Positions 33,894 to 41,997 of a DNA stretch of 64,000 nt are shown one piece after another. Below the pieces are notes generated by a model. That model was not told where the DNA came from. It did not search any database and worked only from the letters and a program-made list of their open reading frames with translations. Every line of letters starts with the position of its first letter. Positions within the stretch are counted from its first letter, which is position 1. Origin of the DNA: Sphaerisporangium sp040649355 (GTDB lineage Bacteria; Actinomycetota; Actinomycetes; Streptosporangiales; Streptosporangiaceae); the NCBI RefSeq assembly GCF_043197795.1, contig NZ_JBICTU010000001.1:310001-374000 (forward strand), in the 5' to 3' direction. Both the position numbers and the translations under genes were made by a program.

Positions 33894-35135
33894 ATGAAGG
33901 ATGTCCCGATCTGGGCCGCACGACTCCGCGCCGAACGGCGTAAGAGGCTTTGGACCCAACGCGAAATGGCCAAGCGACTAGCCGACGCCGCCGACGAGCA
34001 CACCCACGCGCGTCTCCCCACACGGGAATCCCTCATCCGGAATATCAAAGACTGGGAGGCGGGCAACCACCGCCCCAAAGACCCCTACCCGGTTCTGTAT
34101 AGCCGAGCGTTCGCCATAGTGGAGGATCAGCTATTCGGCAACGGAGGAGCCCCCCCGCGCCGCGCCCCTGCTGACATCCTGAAAGAGCTGCTACGCGGAG
34201 AGAATCCACTCGCCCCGATAGCAAACCGAACAGGTCGCCGTGTCGGCTCCGAGACTTTGGCCGACCTCTCAGCACGAGTTCATGGTCTGCGACTCGCCGA
34301 CGATTTGATCGCTGGCAAGGACTTGATCCAGCCCGCGTTTCGTGAACTCGATGCCGCCGTACGCATCTACCGGGAAGGTACTTATCACGAAAACGTAGGA
34401 AAGGGCCTACTGGTCGCAATTGGTGAATTCGCCCAGATAGCGGGATGGGTAGCCAGCGACGCCGGACAGCACGACCAAGCAGCACGAACATACCGGCTCG
34501 GCATCAGCGCCGCACACGAAGCCGGAGACGGCACGCTTGCCTCGAACCTCATCGGATCGCTGGCGTACCAGACCACCAACACCGGGGACCCGAACGAAGG
34601 CGTAGCGCTCGCGTACGCGGCCCTGGACGCAGCCGCTCCACATGACTCCCCACGAGCACGCGCACTCGCATGGGATCGCGTGGCATGGGCACATGTACGT
34701 GCCGGAGAAGCGCAAGCGGCCATGCGGGCACTCGGCGAAGCCGACACCGCGTTGACCAACCTCGGCACGGAGAACGAGCCCGCATATCTGTATTGGATAA
34801 ACGCCGGCGAACTACAGATCATGGAGGCGCGTGCCTATACCGAGTTGCGGCGACCACTACGCGCCGTCCCCCTCCTTACCGATGTACTCGGCCAATACAA
34901 CACCACGCACACCCGCGAACTGGCGCTATACCTGTCGTGGCTCACCGTCGCACTGACAGACGCCAACGAGCCAGAGGAAGCGGCGCAAGCGGCCGAACGA
35001 ATGCTCAACCTATCCGCTGACGTTGCCAGCGACCGAACCGCCCAACGCGCAAAAATCGTCCGCACTCGGCTGGAAAGGTACCGTGACGTACCGCAGGTTC
35101 GGGATCTTCTTCACGATCATCGATGGGATCACTGA
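33894..35135 (+). CDS. XRE-family regulator with TPR-like helical domain
   Basis: A 413-residue protein. An N-terminal helix-turn-helix (LWTQREMAKRLADAADEHTH) is followed by a long all-helical region with TPR-like repeats (ARTYRLGISAAHEAGDGTLA, ALAWDRVAWAHVRAGEAQAA). Such large XRE/TPR regulators are common in actinomycetes and often sense peptides or protein partners. AAGGAG lies ten bases before the ATG. It lies inside the tRNA-Thr island and may control the island genes. Confidence 0.82.
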   Translation: MKDVPIWAARLRAERRKRLWTQREMAKRLADAADEHTHARLPTRESLIRNIKDWEAGNHRPKDPYPVLYSRAFAIVEDQLFGNGGAPPRRAPADILKELLRGENPLAPIANRTGRRVGSETLADLSARVHGLRLADDLIAGKDLIQPAFRELDAAVRIYREGTYHENVGKGLLVAIGEFAQIAGWVASDAGQHDQAARTYRLGISAAHEAGDGTLASNLIGSLAYQTTNTGDPNEGVALAYAALDAAAPHDSPRARALAWDRVAWAHVRAGEAQAAMRALGEADTALTNLGTENEPAYLYWINAGELQIMEARAYTELRRPLRAVPLLTDVLGQYNTTHTRELALYLSWLTVALTDANEPEEAAQAAERMLNLSADVASDRTAQRAKIVRTRLERYRDVPQVRDLLHDHRWDH

Positions 35136-35282
35136 GCGCCTCATCTGAGGTTAGAGAAACGCCTCCAGCGGGGGGATCCGGCTCCGGGCAGCGGTGTGGT
35201 CGCCCGAAAGACCGAACCGGGTCTCTGTGGAAGTCCGGGCTTGCCACCGCATGACGCGCTGATGACTCACAGACGCCATGTG

Positions 35283-36092
35283 TCAGCCCTGCATTTGTGA
35301 AGTAGAGTCCGGAAAGACTCGCGGACGTTCTCTAACAGCGCAAGCGATCAATTTAGCAGACTCAATCGGGTTTTCATGTTCCCAGACGCGGATGACGAGC
35401 CAGCCAGCACCGGCGAGGGTCTCGTCAGTATCGCGGTCGCGCTCGCGGTTCTTGGCGATTTTCTCGCTCCAGAATTCGCGATTTTGTTGGGCAGGGCGAT
35501 GATGGTCGGGGCATCCGTGCCAATAGCAGCCGTCCAAGAATACGGCGACCTTGGCTTTCGAAAAGACAAGGTCCGCGCGGCGGCGTAGGCCTTTGAGTGG
35601 AGCGACGTCGACGCGGTAGCGGAGCCCGAGTCTATGGGTGGCGGAACGTAGAGCGAGTTCGGGTTTGGTATCCCTGCCGCGATTGGCTTTCATGATGGCG
35701 CGAACTGCTGAGGAACTAGCCCAGGAGATGTCCGGGGTCTGAGAGAGGATGACGAGGCTCTGTTCAAAGGCCATGCGCCAAGCCGCCGCGAGGTTGCGTG
35801 ATCGCGTAGTCTCGCAGACCTCACCCAGGTAGACCTCGGGAGACTTGCCGCCATCTGACCAGCGCAGATAGGCGCGGATACGGCGAGTGTTGGGAAAGAC
35901 CTTCAATTCGACTGACGCGCGGGCGGTTCGCCCGTCGCCGAGGTCGACAAGTCGCCGGTCACGGCCGCCGGCGGCGCGGTCCTGTTCGGCGGTGCGCGCG
36001 GCTCGGTCGAGGCCGGGTTTACCCCTCCAGGCGCGGGCTGGTGGGGGGCGCTCCTTCCATCGTCCGGGTTCGGTGGGAGCTAAGTCGGTCAC
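35283..36092 (-). CDS. vsr: Vsr-type mismatch endonuclease with N-terminal extension
   Basis: The C-terminal ~135 of 269 residues are a very-short-patch repair endonuclease: GRDTKPELALRSATHRLGLR, the ADLVFSKAKVAVFLDGCYWH core with catalytic Asp, GCPDHH, and VIRVWEHE. Vsr nicks T:G mismatches created by deamination of 5-methylcytosine at the partner methylase site. The N-terminal ~130 residues are an unusual extension with a small domain (SVELKVFPNTRRIRAYLRWS); stand-alone Vsr is about 130-160 residues. Its start overlaps the methyltransferase stop in ATGA, so the two are co-translated. Confidence 0.9.
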   Translation of the reverse strand: MTDLAPTEPGRWKERPPPARAWRGKPGLDRAARTAEQDRAAGGRDRRLVDLGDGRTARASVELKVFPNTRRIRAYLRWSDGGKSPEVYLGEVCETTRSRNLAAAWRMAFEQSLVILSQTPDISWASSSAVRAIMKANRGRDTKPELALRSATHRLGLRYRVDVAPLKGLRRRADLVFSKAKVAVFLDGCYWHGCPDHHRPAQQNREFWSEKIAKNRERDRDTDETLAGAGWLVIRVWEHENPIESAKLIACAVRERPRVFPDSTSQMQG

Positions 36093-37369
36093 TTCGCTCT
36101 CTCAACGTCGTCCAAGACCGTCGCGACGGCGTCGGCGAACACTCTGCCGAGCAGGACGGGCACTGCGTTGCCGAGCTGGCGCATCTGTTCGCCGCGCGGG
36201 CCGATGAGCTTCCACTCGTCGGGGAAAGTCATGACTCGTGCTGTCTCCCGAACCGTCATGTAGCGGTGAGTGCCGTCGTCGAGGAGCATGACCGACTCGC
36301 CGCCCGGGACGCCGTGAACGCCGGCTTTGACGGTCTTAGCGGGCCGGTCGAGTTCGTTGGGGGTGTGGCCGGGGTAGATCCGGGCGTCAGGCCATCCGAT
36401 GTGGTCGGTGAACCCGCCCAGGTTGTATTCCTTGCGATCGAGCTTCTCGACCGGTGGCAAGGAACGCTGGCCGTCAATGCCCTTGAGCGCGTCGCGCAGT
36501 GTGCGCCACGGAAACGGCTTGTCCTCATCCGGAAGCACGCTCAGATGCTTGGGAATCCTGGCCATCACGCGCTCTCTGACCGCCTTAGGGACCTCGGGAT
36601 GCCGTTCCCAGTACGAGCCGTCGAGCATCGACTCATACAGGCTCTCCTCGGAGAATCGGGGCCTCACCAACTCTCTGAAACGCGCACGGTCGACGCCGAG
36701 GTCTCGGCGAAACGCGACGATGATCACGCGGTTCCGAATCTGGGGAACGCCGTAGTCTGCCGCGTTGACGGGAAAGTGCTCGACGTCGTATCTCTCGTGA
36801 GAGTCGACAGTCGCCGTCTCCATCAGGTGACGCAAAACCTCGTCGTGCTCCCGCCAAGACCCGCCTTCCGCGCGTTCCTCGAAGGGCAGGGACAGCTCCC
36901 GCTTGATGTAGTCGAAGTACGGCTTGAATGATGACCGCAGCAGGCCGCGGACGTTCTCACAGATCACCGCCTTGGGCTCTGCCTCCCGGATGGCCCGGAA
37001 CATCTGAGGAAACCCGTTGCGGTCATCCTCGTCGCCCTTGGCGACGCCCCCCAGGCTGAACGGCTGGCACGGAGGGCCGCCCGCGAGTAGGTCGACCTTG
37101 CCCTTCAGATAATCGAAGTCCACCTTGGCGACATCGCCCACGATCAGGGGCGGTCGCTCGCCCGGCGCCGGGATCGGAGGCCGCTCGCCGTCCAACTCGA
37201 ACGGGACGGCCTTGTTCGCGGCCAACGTCTCACAAGCGCGCTTCGCGAACTCGTTGAACAGCAGCGGACGGAAGCCCGCCTTCTCCACCGCCATCGCCAG
37301 GCCACCGCCACCGGCGAACAGCTCAACGCCCGTCCGATCCCCTGAGCCGCGATGCGACTGTTCAACCAT
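36089..37369 (-). CDS. DNA C5-cytosine methyltransferase
   Basis: A 426-residue C5-cytosine methyltransferase: motif I ELFAGGGGLAMAVEKAGF, motif IV GGPPCQPFS with the catalytic Cys, motif VI ENVRGL, motif VIII QIRNRVIIV and motif X RQLGNAVP. It protects the island's target sequence. The divergent GIY-YIG nuclease resembles Eco29kI, whose site is CCGCGG, so methylation of that sequence is inferred. There is no ribosome site before ATG 37369 and a TACGCT element lies just upstream, suggesting a leaderless mRNA. Confidence 0.92.
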   Translation of the reverse strand: MVEQSHRGSGDRTGVELFAGGGGLAMAVEKAGFRPLLFNEFAKRACETLAANKAVPFELDGERPPIPAPGERPPLIVGDVAKVDFDYLKGKVDLLAGGPPCQPFSLGGVAKGDEDDRNGFPQMFRAIREAEPKAVICENVRGLLRSSFKPYFDYIKRELSLPFEERAEGGSWREHDEVLRHLMETATVDSHERYDVEHFPVNAADYGVPQIRNRVIIVAFRRDLGVDRARFRELVRPRFSEESLYESMLDGSYWERHPEVPKAVRERVMARIPKHLSVLPDEDKPFPWRTLRDALKGIDGQRSLPPVEKLDRKEYNLGGFTDHIGWPDARIYPGHTPNELDRPAKTVKAGVHGVPGGESVMLLDDGTHRYMTVRETARVMTFPDEWKLIGPRGEQMRQLGNAVPVLLGRVFADAVATVLDDVERAK

Positions 37370-37381
37370 GCTAAAAGCGTA

Positions 37382-37420
37382 CCGCGGAATTGATGATCTT
37401 CGTGTCCTTACGAGTAAGGA
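37382..37420. promoter_or_regulatory. Regulatory elements between methyltransferase and nuclease
   Basis: A CCGCGG hexamer (37382-37387) lies 13 bp before the methyltransferase start, next to a TACGCT -10-like element on the minus strand. A palindrome with arms TCCTTAC and GTAAGGA (37405-37420) is flanked by a repeated GATCTTCG. Both could serve methylation- or repressor-dependent control. Confidence 0.45.
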
Positions 37421-37482
37421 TCTTCGAACACACGATCAGCCAGCACCACCACTACCGCCCCGCTATATTGCGGTACACACAC

Positions 37483-37499
37483 GCCGGATGACGTCCGGC
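37483..37499. promoter_or_regulatory. Inverted repeat upstream of the nuclease gene
   Basis: GCCGGA and TCCGGC around a 5-bp spacer, 87 bp before the nuclease start and downstream of a CTATATTGCGG promoter-like stretch. Confidence 0.35.
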
Positions 37500-37585
37500 A
37501 AGCACCACACGCCCCAGTGCTCTGGGATGATCAGACCGCAGTATTCGAACGGCACCCCCCAACCGCTCGACGTCGAGGAGTAGCC

Positions 37586-38455
37586 ATGGCGCCGGACTCG
37601 GTCGCCGAGTTCAAGCTGAGCATCACCAAGGCACTCGCTGACCAGTTGGCCGAGACCCTCGATCCACTGACGCCGGCTCCCCTCAGCCTGGAGATCCTCG
37701 CCGAGGTTGAGAACCGTCCGGGTGTCTACATGCTCTTCCTTGACGGCAGGCGCGTCTACGTCGGCAAGACAGCCAAAGCCTTACCCGTACGACTCAAGCA
37801 GCACCATAGGAAGATCTCCGGACGAAGCGGTATCTCCGTGGATCACATGAGCTTTGTCTGCGTGTACGTCGACCGGGACATGGACTCCGTCGCCCCCGAG
37901 AAGATGCTGATCAGCAAATACGCCGCGAGAGGCGGCGTGCCGTGGAACAACAACGGCTTCGGGAACAAGGATCCGGGCGCAAAACGCGATCACAGTCTCG
38001 TCAAGATCAATCACTTTGACGCCGAGTACCCCATATGCCTGGACATCCACATCGAGCTACCCAGCCAGCCAGCGACGGTCTCGGCCACGTTGAAGAGCCT
38101 CAAGAGAGCCCTGCCGTTCAACCTCAGGTACGACACCAGCAACCAGGGCAAGGCCGTCATGGACGCCCACAGCGTGACTGTCCCGCCTACAGCCACAACC
38201 TTCCGGGAGATCATCGAGGTCATCCTTGAAGCGCTTCCCATCGGATGGCAGGCCACCGCTCTACCTGGCTACGTGATCCTCTATAGAAAAGAGGACGCGT
38301 ATCAGAGCGCCACGGGTTGGTGGCGAAAGGCGGAAGGCAATGGAGTGACCTGGCACGCCGGGCCCTCCAAACGCGACCTCTCAGAGGAGCCGATCAAGCC
38401 CGACGACGACGCCGAAGAGGAGGGGGATGGCGAAGAACCGGACGAGGGAACTTGA
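37586..38455 (+). CDS. Eco29kI-family GIY-YIG type II restriction endonuclease
   Basis: A 289-residue restriction enzyme. The GIY-YIG core has GVYMLFLDG and VYVGKT, then the catalytic-region RLKQHHRKISGR, VAPEKMLI (catalytic Glu) and WNNNGFGNKDPG, the pattern of Eco29kI. That enzyme cuts CCGCGG; the same target is inferred here. The C-terminal ~120 residues have a second domain and a very acidic tail (DDDAEEEGDGEEPDEG). ATG 37586 has GAGGAG five bases upstream. It is divergent from the methyltransferase. Confidence 0.85.
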   Translation: MAPDSVAEFKLSITKALADQLAETLDPLTPAPLSLEILAEVENRPGVYMLFLDGRRVYVGKTAKALPVRLKQHHRKISGRSGISVDHMSFVCVYVDRDMDSVAPEKMLISKYAARGGVPWNNNGFGNKDPGAKRDHSLVKINHFDAEYPICLDIHIELPSQPATVSATLKSLKRALPFNLRYDTSNQGKAVMDAHSVTVPPTATTFREIIEVILEALPIGWQATALPGYVILYRKEDAYQSATGWWRKAEGNGVTWHAGPSKRDLSEEPIKPDDDAEEEGDGEEPDEGT

Positions 38456-38599
38456 CACTCCCGGACCGGGAAGGTCCCTTGGTACTGCCCTCACACGATC
38501 GCCGAGCTGGTGCGGCGGCCCGTACAGCGACACCGCCTCATAGGACCCCCCTCTACCGCCCGAGCAGGACGGGGCGCCGTCGACAAGGGCTGTGGCCCT

Positions 38600-38642
38600 C
38601 ACTCGTGAGCAAAGGGTCGGGTTCGATTCCCTTAGGCGGCTC
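38600..38642 (+). repeat. Right attachment repeat (attR): partial tRNA-Thr 3' half
   Basis: The anticodon-loop octamer TCACTCGT and the T arm/acceptor end are retained; the last 24 bp (38619-38642) are identical to the end of the tRNA-Thr gene. There is no 5' half, so it cannot encode a tRNA. This is the expected remnant of the original tRNA 3' end after integration. Confidence 0.82.
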
Positions 38643-38647
38643 GGGTC

Positions 38648-38682
38648 AAAGGCCCTCCCGGATCTCCCGGAGGGCCTTTTTT
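38648..38682 (+). terminator. Rho-independent terminator
   Basis: Stem AAAGGCCCTCC with GGAGGGCCTTT followed by six T. It probably terminated the tRNA before the island inserted. Confidence 0.8.
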
Positions 38683-38758
38683 CATGGGTGTGCGGCAGGA
38701 CTGGGCGGCGACAGGGCTTGTCGCGGGCGGCGGTGGACTTTGTCCGCTTGGAGTCGCC

Positions 38759-39649
38759 TCAGTAGGGCAGGAAGATCTGGCGCTGGGTCGCGCTGTCGTC
38801 GAAGGCTTCCAGTTGGGCCTGGCCTTCGGTGGCGAGGGAGTCCAGCATGGTGTGCAGCAGGGCGGTGCACAGGACCGTGGGCCCGGCGTGGGAGTCGAAG
38901 GCGAAGTCCGAGCTCACCGGCGCGAGCAGCACCTCGTCCGCGAGGTCGATGAGCCGGCCCACCGGTTGGTCGGTGATGAGGGCGACCTTCAGCCCGACGC
39001 GCCGCGCCCAGGTGATCCCCTCGGCGAGCTCGCGGGGGTAGCGCGGCAACCCGATGGCCAGCACCCACTCGGCTCCGGATTCGGCCGCGCGGCTCAGCCG
39101 GTCCTCCAGGGTCGAGCCCGCCACGTCCAGCACCCGTACGTCAGGGAGCACCTTCTCGGCGAGGTAGCCGAACAGGTGCGCCAGCGGTGCGGAGATCCGC
39201 AGGCCCATGACCAGCAGCGGACGCGACCTGGCCAGCCGGCCCGCCACTTCGCGAAGCTGGCTTGGATCCCGTAAGCCGTCGCGCAGCCGCTCCAGGTCGC
39301 GGATCTCGGAGTTGACGAGGGCTTGGATCTCGTTGAGGTCCTCGGGGGGCAACGGTCGCCGCGCGCCGCCGAACACGGACGAGCGGAGCGTGTCGCGGAA
39401 CTCCGGGAACCCCTTGAACCCGAGCGCGGCGGCGAATCGGGTGACCGATGGCTGGCTGACGCCGACGCGCTCGGCGATGTCGGCGCTGGTGAAGAAGGCG
39501 GCCTCCTGCGCGTGGTCGAGCAGGTAGCGCGCGATGCGGCGCTGCGAGGGGGAAAGCCGGTGGCCGTCGAAGAGCTCGCGCAGGTTCGCGGCGACCCGTG
39601 ACGCGTCCGGCACGGCGAGCGACTGGCCGGTCTCCCTGGCACGCCCCAT
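38759..39649 (-). CDS. RpiR/MurR-family regulator with SIS domain
   Basis: A 296-residue regulator. HTH_6 domain at ~20-95 (SADIAERVGVSQPSVTRFAA ALGFKGFPEF pattern, split here) and a SIS sugar-phosphate-binding domain at ~120-280. RpiR members usually control sugar or amino-sugar catabolic genes, but neighbours here are a carboxypeptidase and the island end, so no target is apparent. ATG 39649 is used; a longer frame upstream has no similarity. Confidence 0.88.
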   Translation of the reverse strand: MGRARETGQSLAVPDASRVAANLRELFDGHRLSPSQRRIARYLLDHAQEAAFFTSADIAERVGVSQPSVTRFAAALGFKGFPEFRDTLRSSVFGGARRPLPPEDLNEIQALVNSEIRDLERLRDGLRDPSQLREVAGRLARSRPLLVMGLRISAPLAHLFGYLAEKVLPDVRVLDVAGSTLEDRLSRAAESGAEWVLAIGLPRYPRELAEGITWARRVGLKVALITDQPVGRLIDLADEVLLAPVSSDFAFDSHAGPTVLCTALLHTMLDSLATEGQAQLEAFDDSATQRQIFLPY

Positions 39650-39837
39650 CCTTGGGCACCTTCCCCTTCTCCATGGAGTTGGAGTGACGGACCTGGCGAT
39701 GGCTCTCACCGCCCGGCGGGGCAGGTCCATCGGTGGCCGCGTCACCTCATGAGTCGCGATGTTCCTGTGGGCACAAAGCGAGCGCCGGACGGCCCTGGTG
39801 GGGGCCGCCCGGCTCGTTCAATGCGCGACGACGACCG

Positions 39838-41307
39838 TCAGTTCTTCGGGCCGTTGCCGTTGAAGCGGGTCTTGCAATCTTGCAGCCTCACGTCGACCTG
39901 CTCGCCCCTGTCGACGGTGACGTGCACCGTCTCCAGGACCTCGCCGCTCGGGCGGGCACAGGTGAGCGTCCAGCTCTCCTTGAGGAACTTGCCTGGGCCG
40001 GTGGCCACGACGCCGTTCTCAGTGTAGGCGGGGGTGGGCCGCACCGAGGGGTTAACGTGCCAGGCGAACTTGCCGTTGGTCGGGGCGATCAGGGTGGACT
40101 CCAGGTGGGTGGGCACCGCCCTGGGGGGATCCAGGACACCGCCCGTCTGCACGATCGGCGCGGTCCACAGGTTGAAGTCCTTCGTGATCGTCAGGACCGC
40201 GCCCTTAGGCGCCTTGCCCGTGATCACGGAGTGCCCCGCGGGGTCCGCCGCGTACTCCAGAGCCACCATGAACGCCTCGCGGTTCGACTTGCCCGCGTAG
40301 CGGCCGGTGCCGAGGTAGTCCTCGATCACCTCGGGGTAGGTGTTGTTGGTCGACTGGGTCTTCATGATCTCGAACGTGAACCCGAGACCACGGGTGGCGT
40401 AGTACGACCAGTCAGGGGTCTCGCCGGTCGTCTCGTAGTCGAAGCCCGACTTCATGCCGGTGTAGCCGTTCTTGGCCGCCATCGCGTCGGTCAGGGCGGC
40501 GTAGACCGCCTCGTCCGGAGCGTCGCCCGCGCGCTTCTCCAACGGCGGACGGAGGAGGGTGTGACCGGAGGTGTGGTTGGTGATCAGGACGGTGACCTGG
40601 TTGGACGAGGTCAGGTCCATGACATTCTTGATCTCGGGCTCGGTGCCGGGCCCGGGACCTCGGTTGGTCGCGTTGGAACCCGCGTTGCTACCCCAGCCGA
40701 AGGGGTAGTTGCGGTTGATGTCGACGCCGGCGTTGCTGGCGCACGTCGGTGAGACGCCGCAGCTCGTACGCCGGTTGAGGATGAAGCCGTCCACGTTGAC
40801 GACCGGGACGAAGATGACCCGTGCCTGGTCGAGCAGGCGGGTGATCTGCGGATCCTTGCCGTCGTTCTTGATCAGGTCGTAGGCGAATTCCATCGTGTGC
40901 TCGCCGGAGGGCCACTCGTTGCCGTGGTGGACCCCCATCATGAACAGGACCGGCTTGCCGTCGGCGGTGTCGACGTGACGGGTCACCTCGATGCCGTACA
41001 CCTCACGGCCCTGACGGGTCTTGTGCGGCAGCGTGACGTGCTTGACGAGATCGGGGTAGCGCTTGCTCAGCGCGAGCATCTCGTCGTTGTAGTCGGTGAT
41101 GGTCCGGTAGGTTGTCCGGCCGCTGGGCAGAGCCGTCGGCTGCACCGCCGCCACCTGGACGGCCGCCTTGGCGCCGGCCGATTCGGCGAAGCTGGTCGCG
41201 GCCGCCGGAATGCTGAGTGTTCCCAGCAGTCCGACGCTCAGCGCGAGCGTCAGAACCCGTTTCTTGTTACTCCAGGCCGCGGGGGGCTGCGAGCCTCTTG
41301 AAGACAT
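39838..41307 (-). CDS. Secreted M14 zinc carboxypeptidase
   Basis: A 489-residue secreted peptidase. A signal peptide (RVLTLALSVGLLGTLSIPAA) precedes an M14 domain with zinc ligands in GVHHGNEWPSGE and TNHTSGH, substrate-binding DINRNYPFGW and the catalytic Glu in FTFEIMKT. A C-terminal ~100-residue beta domain follows. It removes C-terminal residues from peptides outside the cell. AAAGGG lies before ATG 41307. Insert Cys pairs (TSCGVSPTCAS) may form a disulfide. Confidence 0.92.
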   Translation of the reverse strand: MSSRGSQPPAAWSNKKRVLTLALSVGLLGTLSIPAAATSFAESAGAKAAVQVAAVQPTALPSGRTTYRTITDYNDEMLALSKRYPDLVKHVTLPHKTRQGREVYGIEVTRHVDTADGKPVLFMMGVHHGNEWPSGEHTMEFAYDLIKNDGKDPQITRLLDQARVIFVPVVNVDGFILNRRTSCGVSPTCASNAGVDINRNYPFGWGSNAGSNATNRGPGPGTEPEIKNVMDLTSSNQVTVLITNHTSGHTLLRPPLEKRAGDAPDEAVYAALTDAMAAKNGYTGMKSGFDYETTGETPDWSYYATRGLGFTFEIMKTQSTNNTYPEVIEDYLGTGRYAGKSNREAFMVALEYAADPAGHSVITGKAPKGAVLTITKDFNLWTAPIVQTGGVLDPPRAVPTHLESTLIAPTNGKFAWHVNPSVRPTPAYTENGVVATGPGKFLKESWTLTCARPSGEVLETVHVTVDRGEQVDVRLQDCKTRFNGNGPKN

Positions 41308-41997
41308 GCTGGACCCTTTCTAGCTGCGGACGAATTGGAACCAGAAAGGCGCCCTTTTCTCCGAGCTATCTTGCGAAAATCCTTTCCAAGCTCACCGAGG
41401 GGCTATTGATTGGAAAGTTGTAGGTAGTCTTGGGGATGAAAGTTTGCATGTCAACCCTTTTCGGCCATGCTCTTTCCGCACATCTGCGGGATGCCTGAGG
41501 TGGTGTTTCGCACACGGGGTGGGCAGGGGAGGTGAGGGGCGCCCCGGCCCGGGGTCCACCGGATGGAGCGGGCGGCGACCGGTACGCCGTCGGGTCCGGC
41601 AGCGGGCGGCACCCGTCTCACTTATTGAGATCGACGGGAGGAAAGGCAAGGTGCCACGATCCCCAGATGGATCACCTCCGCCCGTCGGCCGCGAACCAGC
41701 GCGGGTGGGTCGGCGATCTTCCCTCGCCGGTCGGGCTCCGATCGACGAGTGGCCCGTCCGGCGCGCGGAGGGGGTTCAGGCATTTCCGTTCGATCGTTTT
41801 CCGGCCGTCCGGATAGCGCTTTCACGATGCGCACCCGTCAACCGGCATCGATTTCGGGTAGTGCCGAAAATCGGCTCATTCGTACACCGGCGACGTGCGT
41901 GTCGGGTCCGGCACCGATAGGTCGATTTCCCCGAGTGGCCGGAAGGCCCTCCCGGACAGATCCGGGAGGGCCCTTTCATGGGTGTTCGGCTAGCGGG
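41308..41997. other. Long intergenic region between secreted carboxypeptidase and glucanase
   Basis: 690 bp. It contains the carboxypeptidase promoter region at its left end and the terminator at 41945-41972 at its right end. Open frames here look like chance GC-rich frames, with no domains or ribosome sites. Confidence 0.5.
41945..41972 (-). terminator. Terminator after the glucanase gene
   Basis: A 12-bp stem GGCCCTCCCGGA/TCCGGGAGGGCC with a 4-base loop, 25 bp past the glucanase stop. Confidence 0.7.

Larger units (their letters stand above)
38456..38758. other. Right end of the island
   Basis: No gene is seen. It contains the partial tRNA-Thr (about 38600-38642) and a T-rich terminator. 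Confidence 0.6.

Noticed and set aside
32937..38619. Integrative element encoding its own integrase
   Set aside because: Every larger gene in the segment is accounted for, and none resembles a tyrosine or serine recombinase.
38581..38642. A second functional tRNA-Thr gene
   Set aside because: Only the 3' half is present; no matching acceptor 5' strand or D arm, so it is an attachment remnant.
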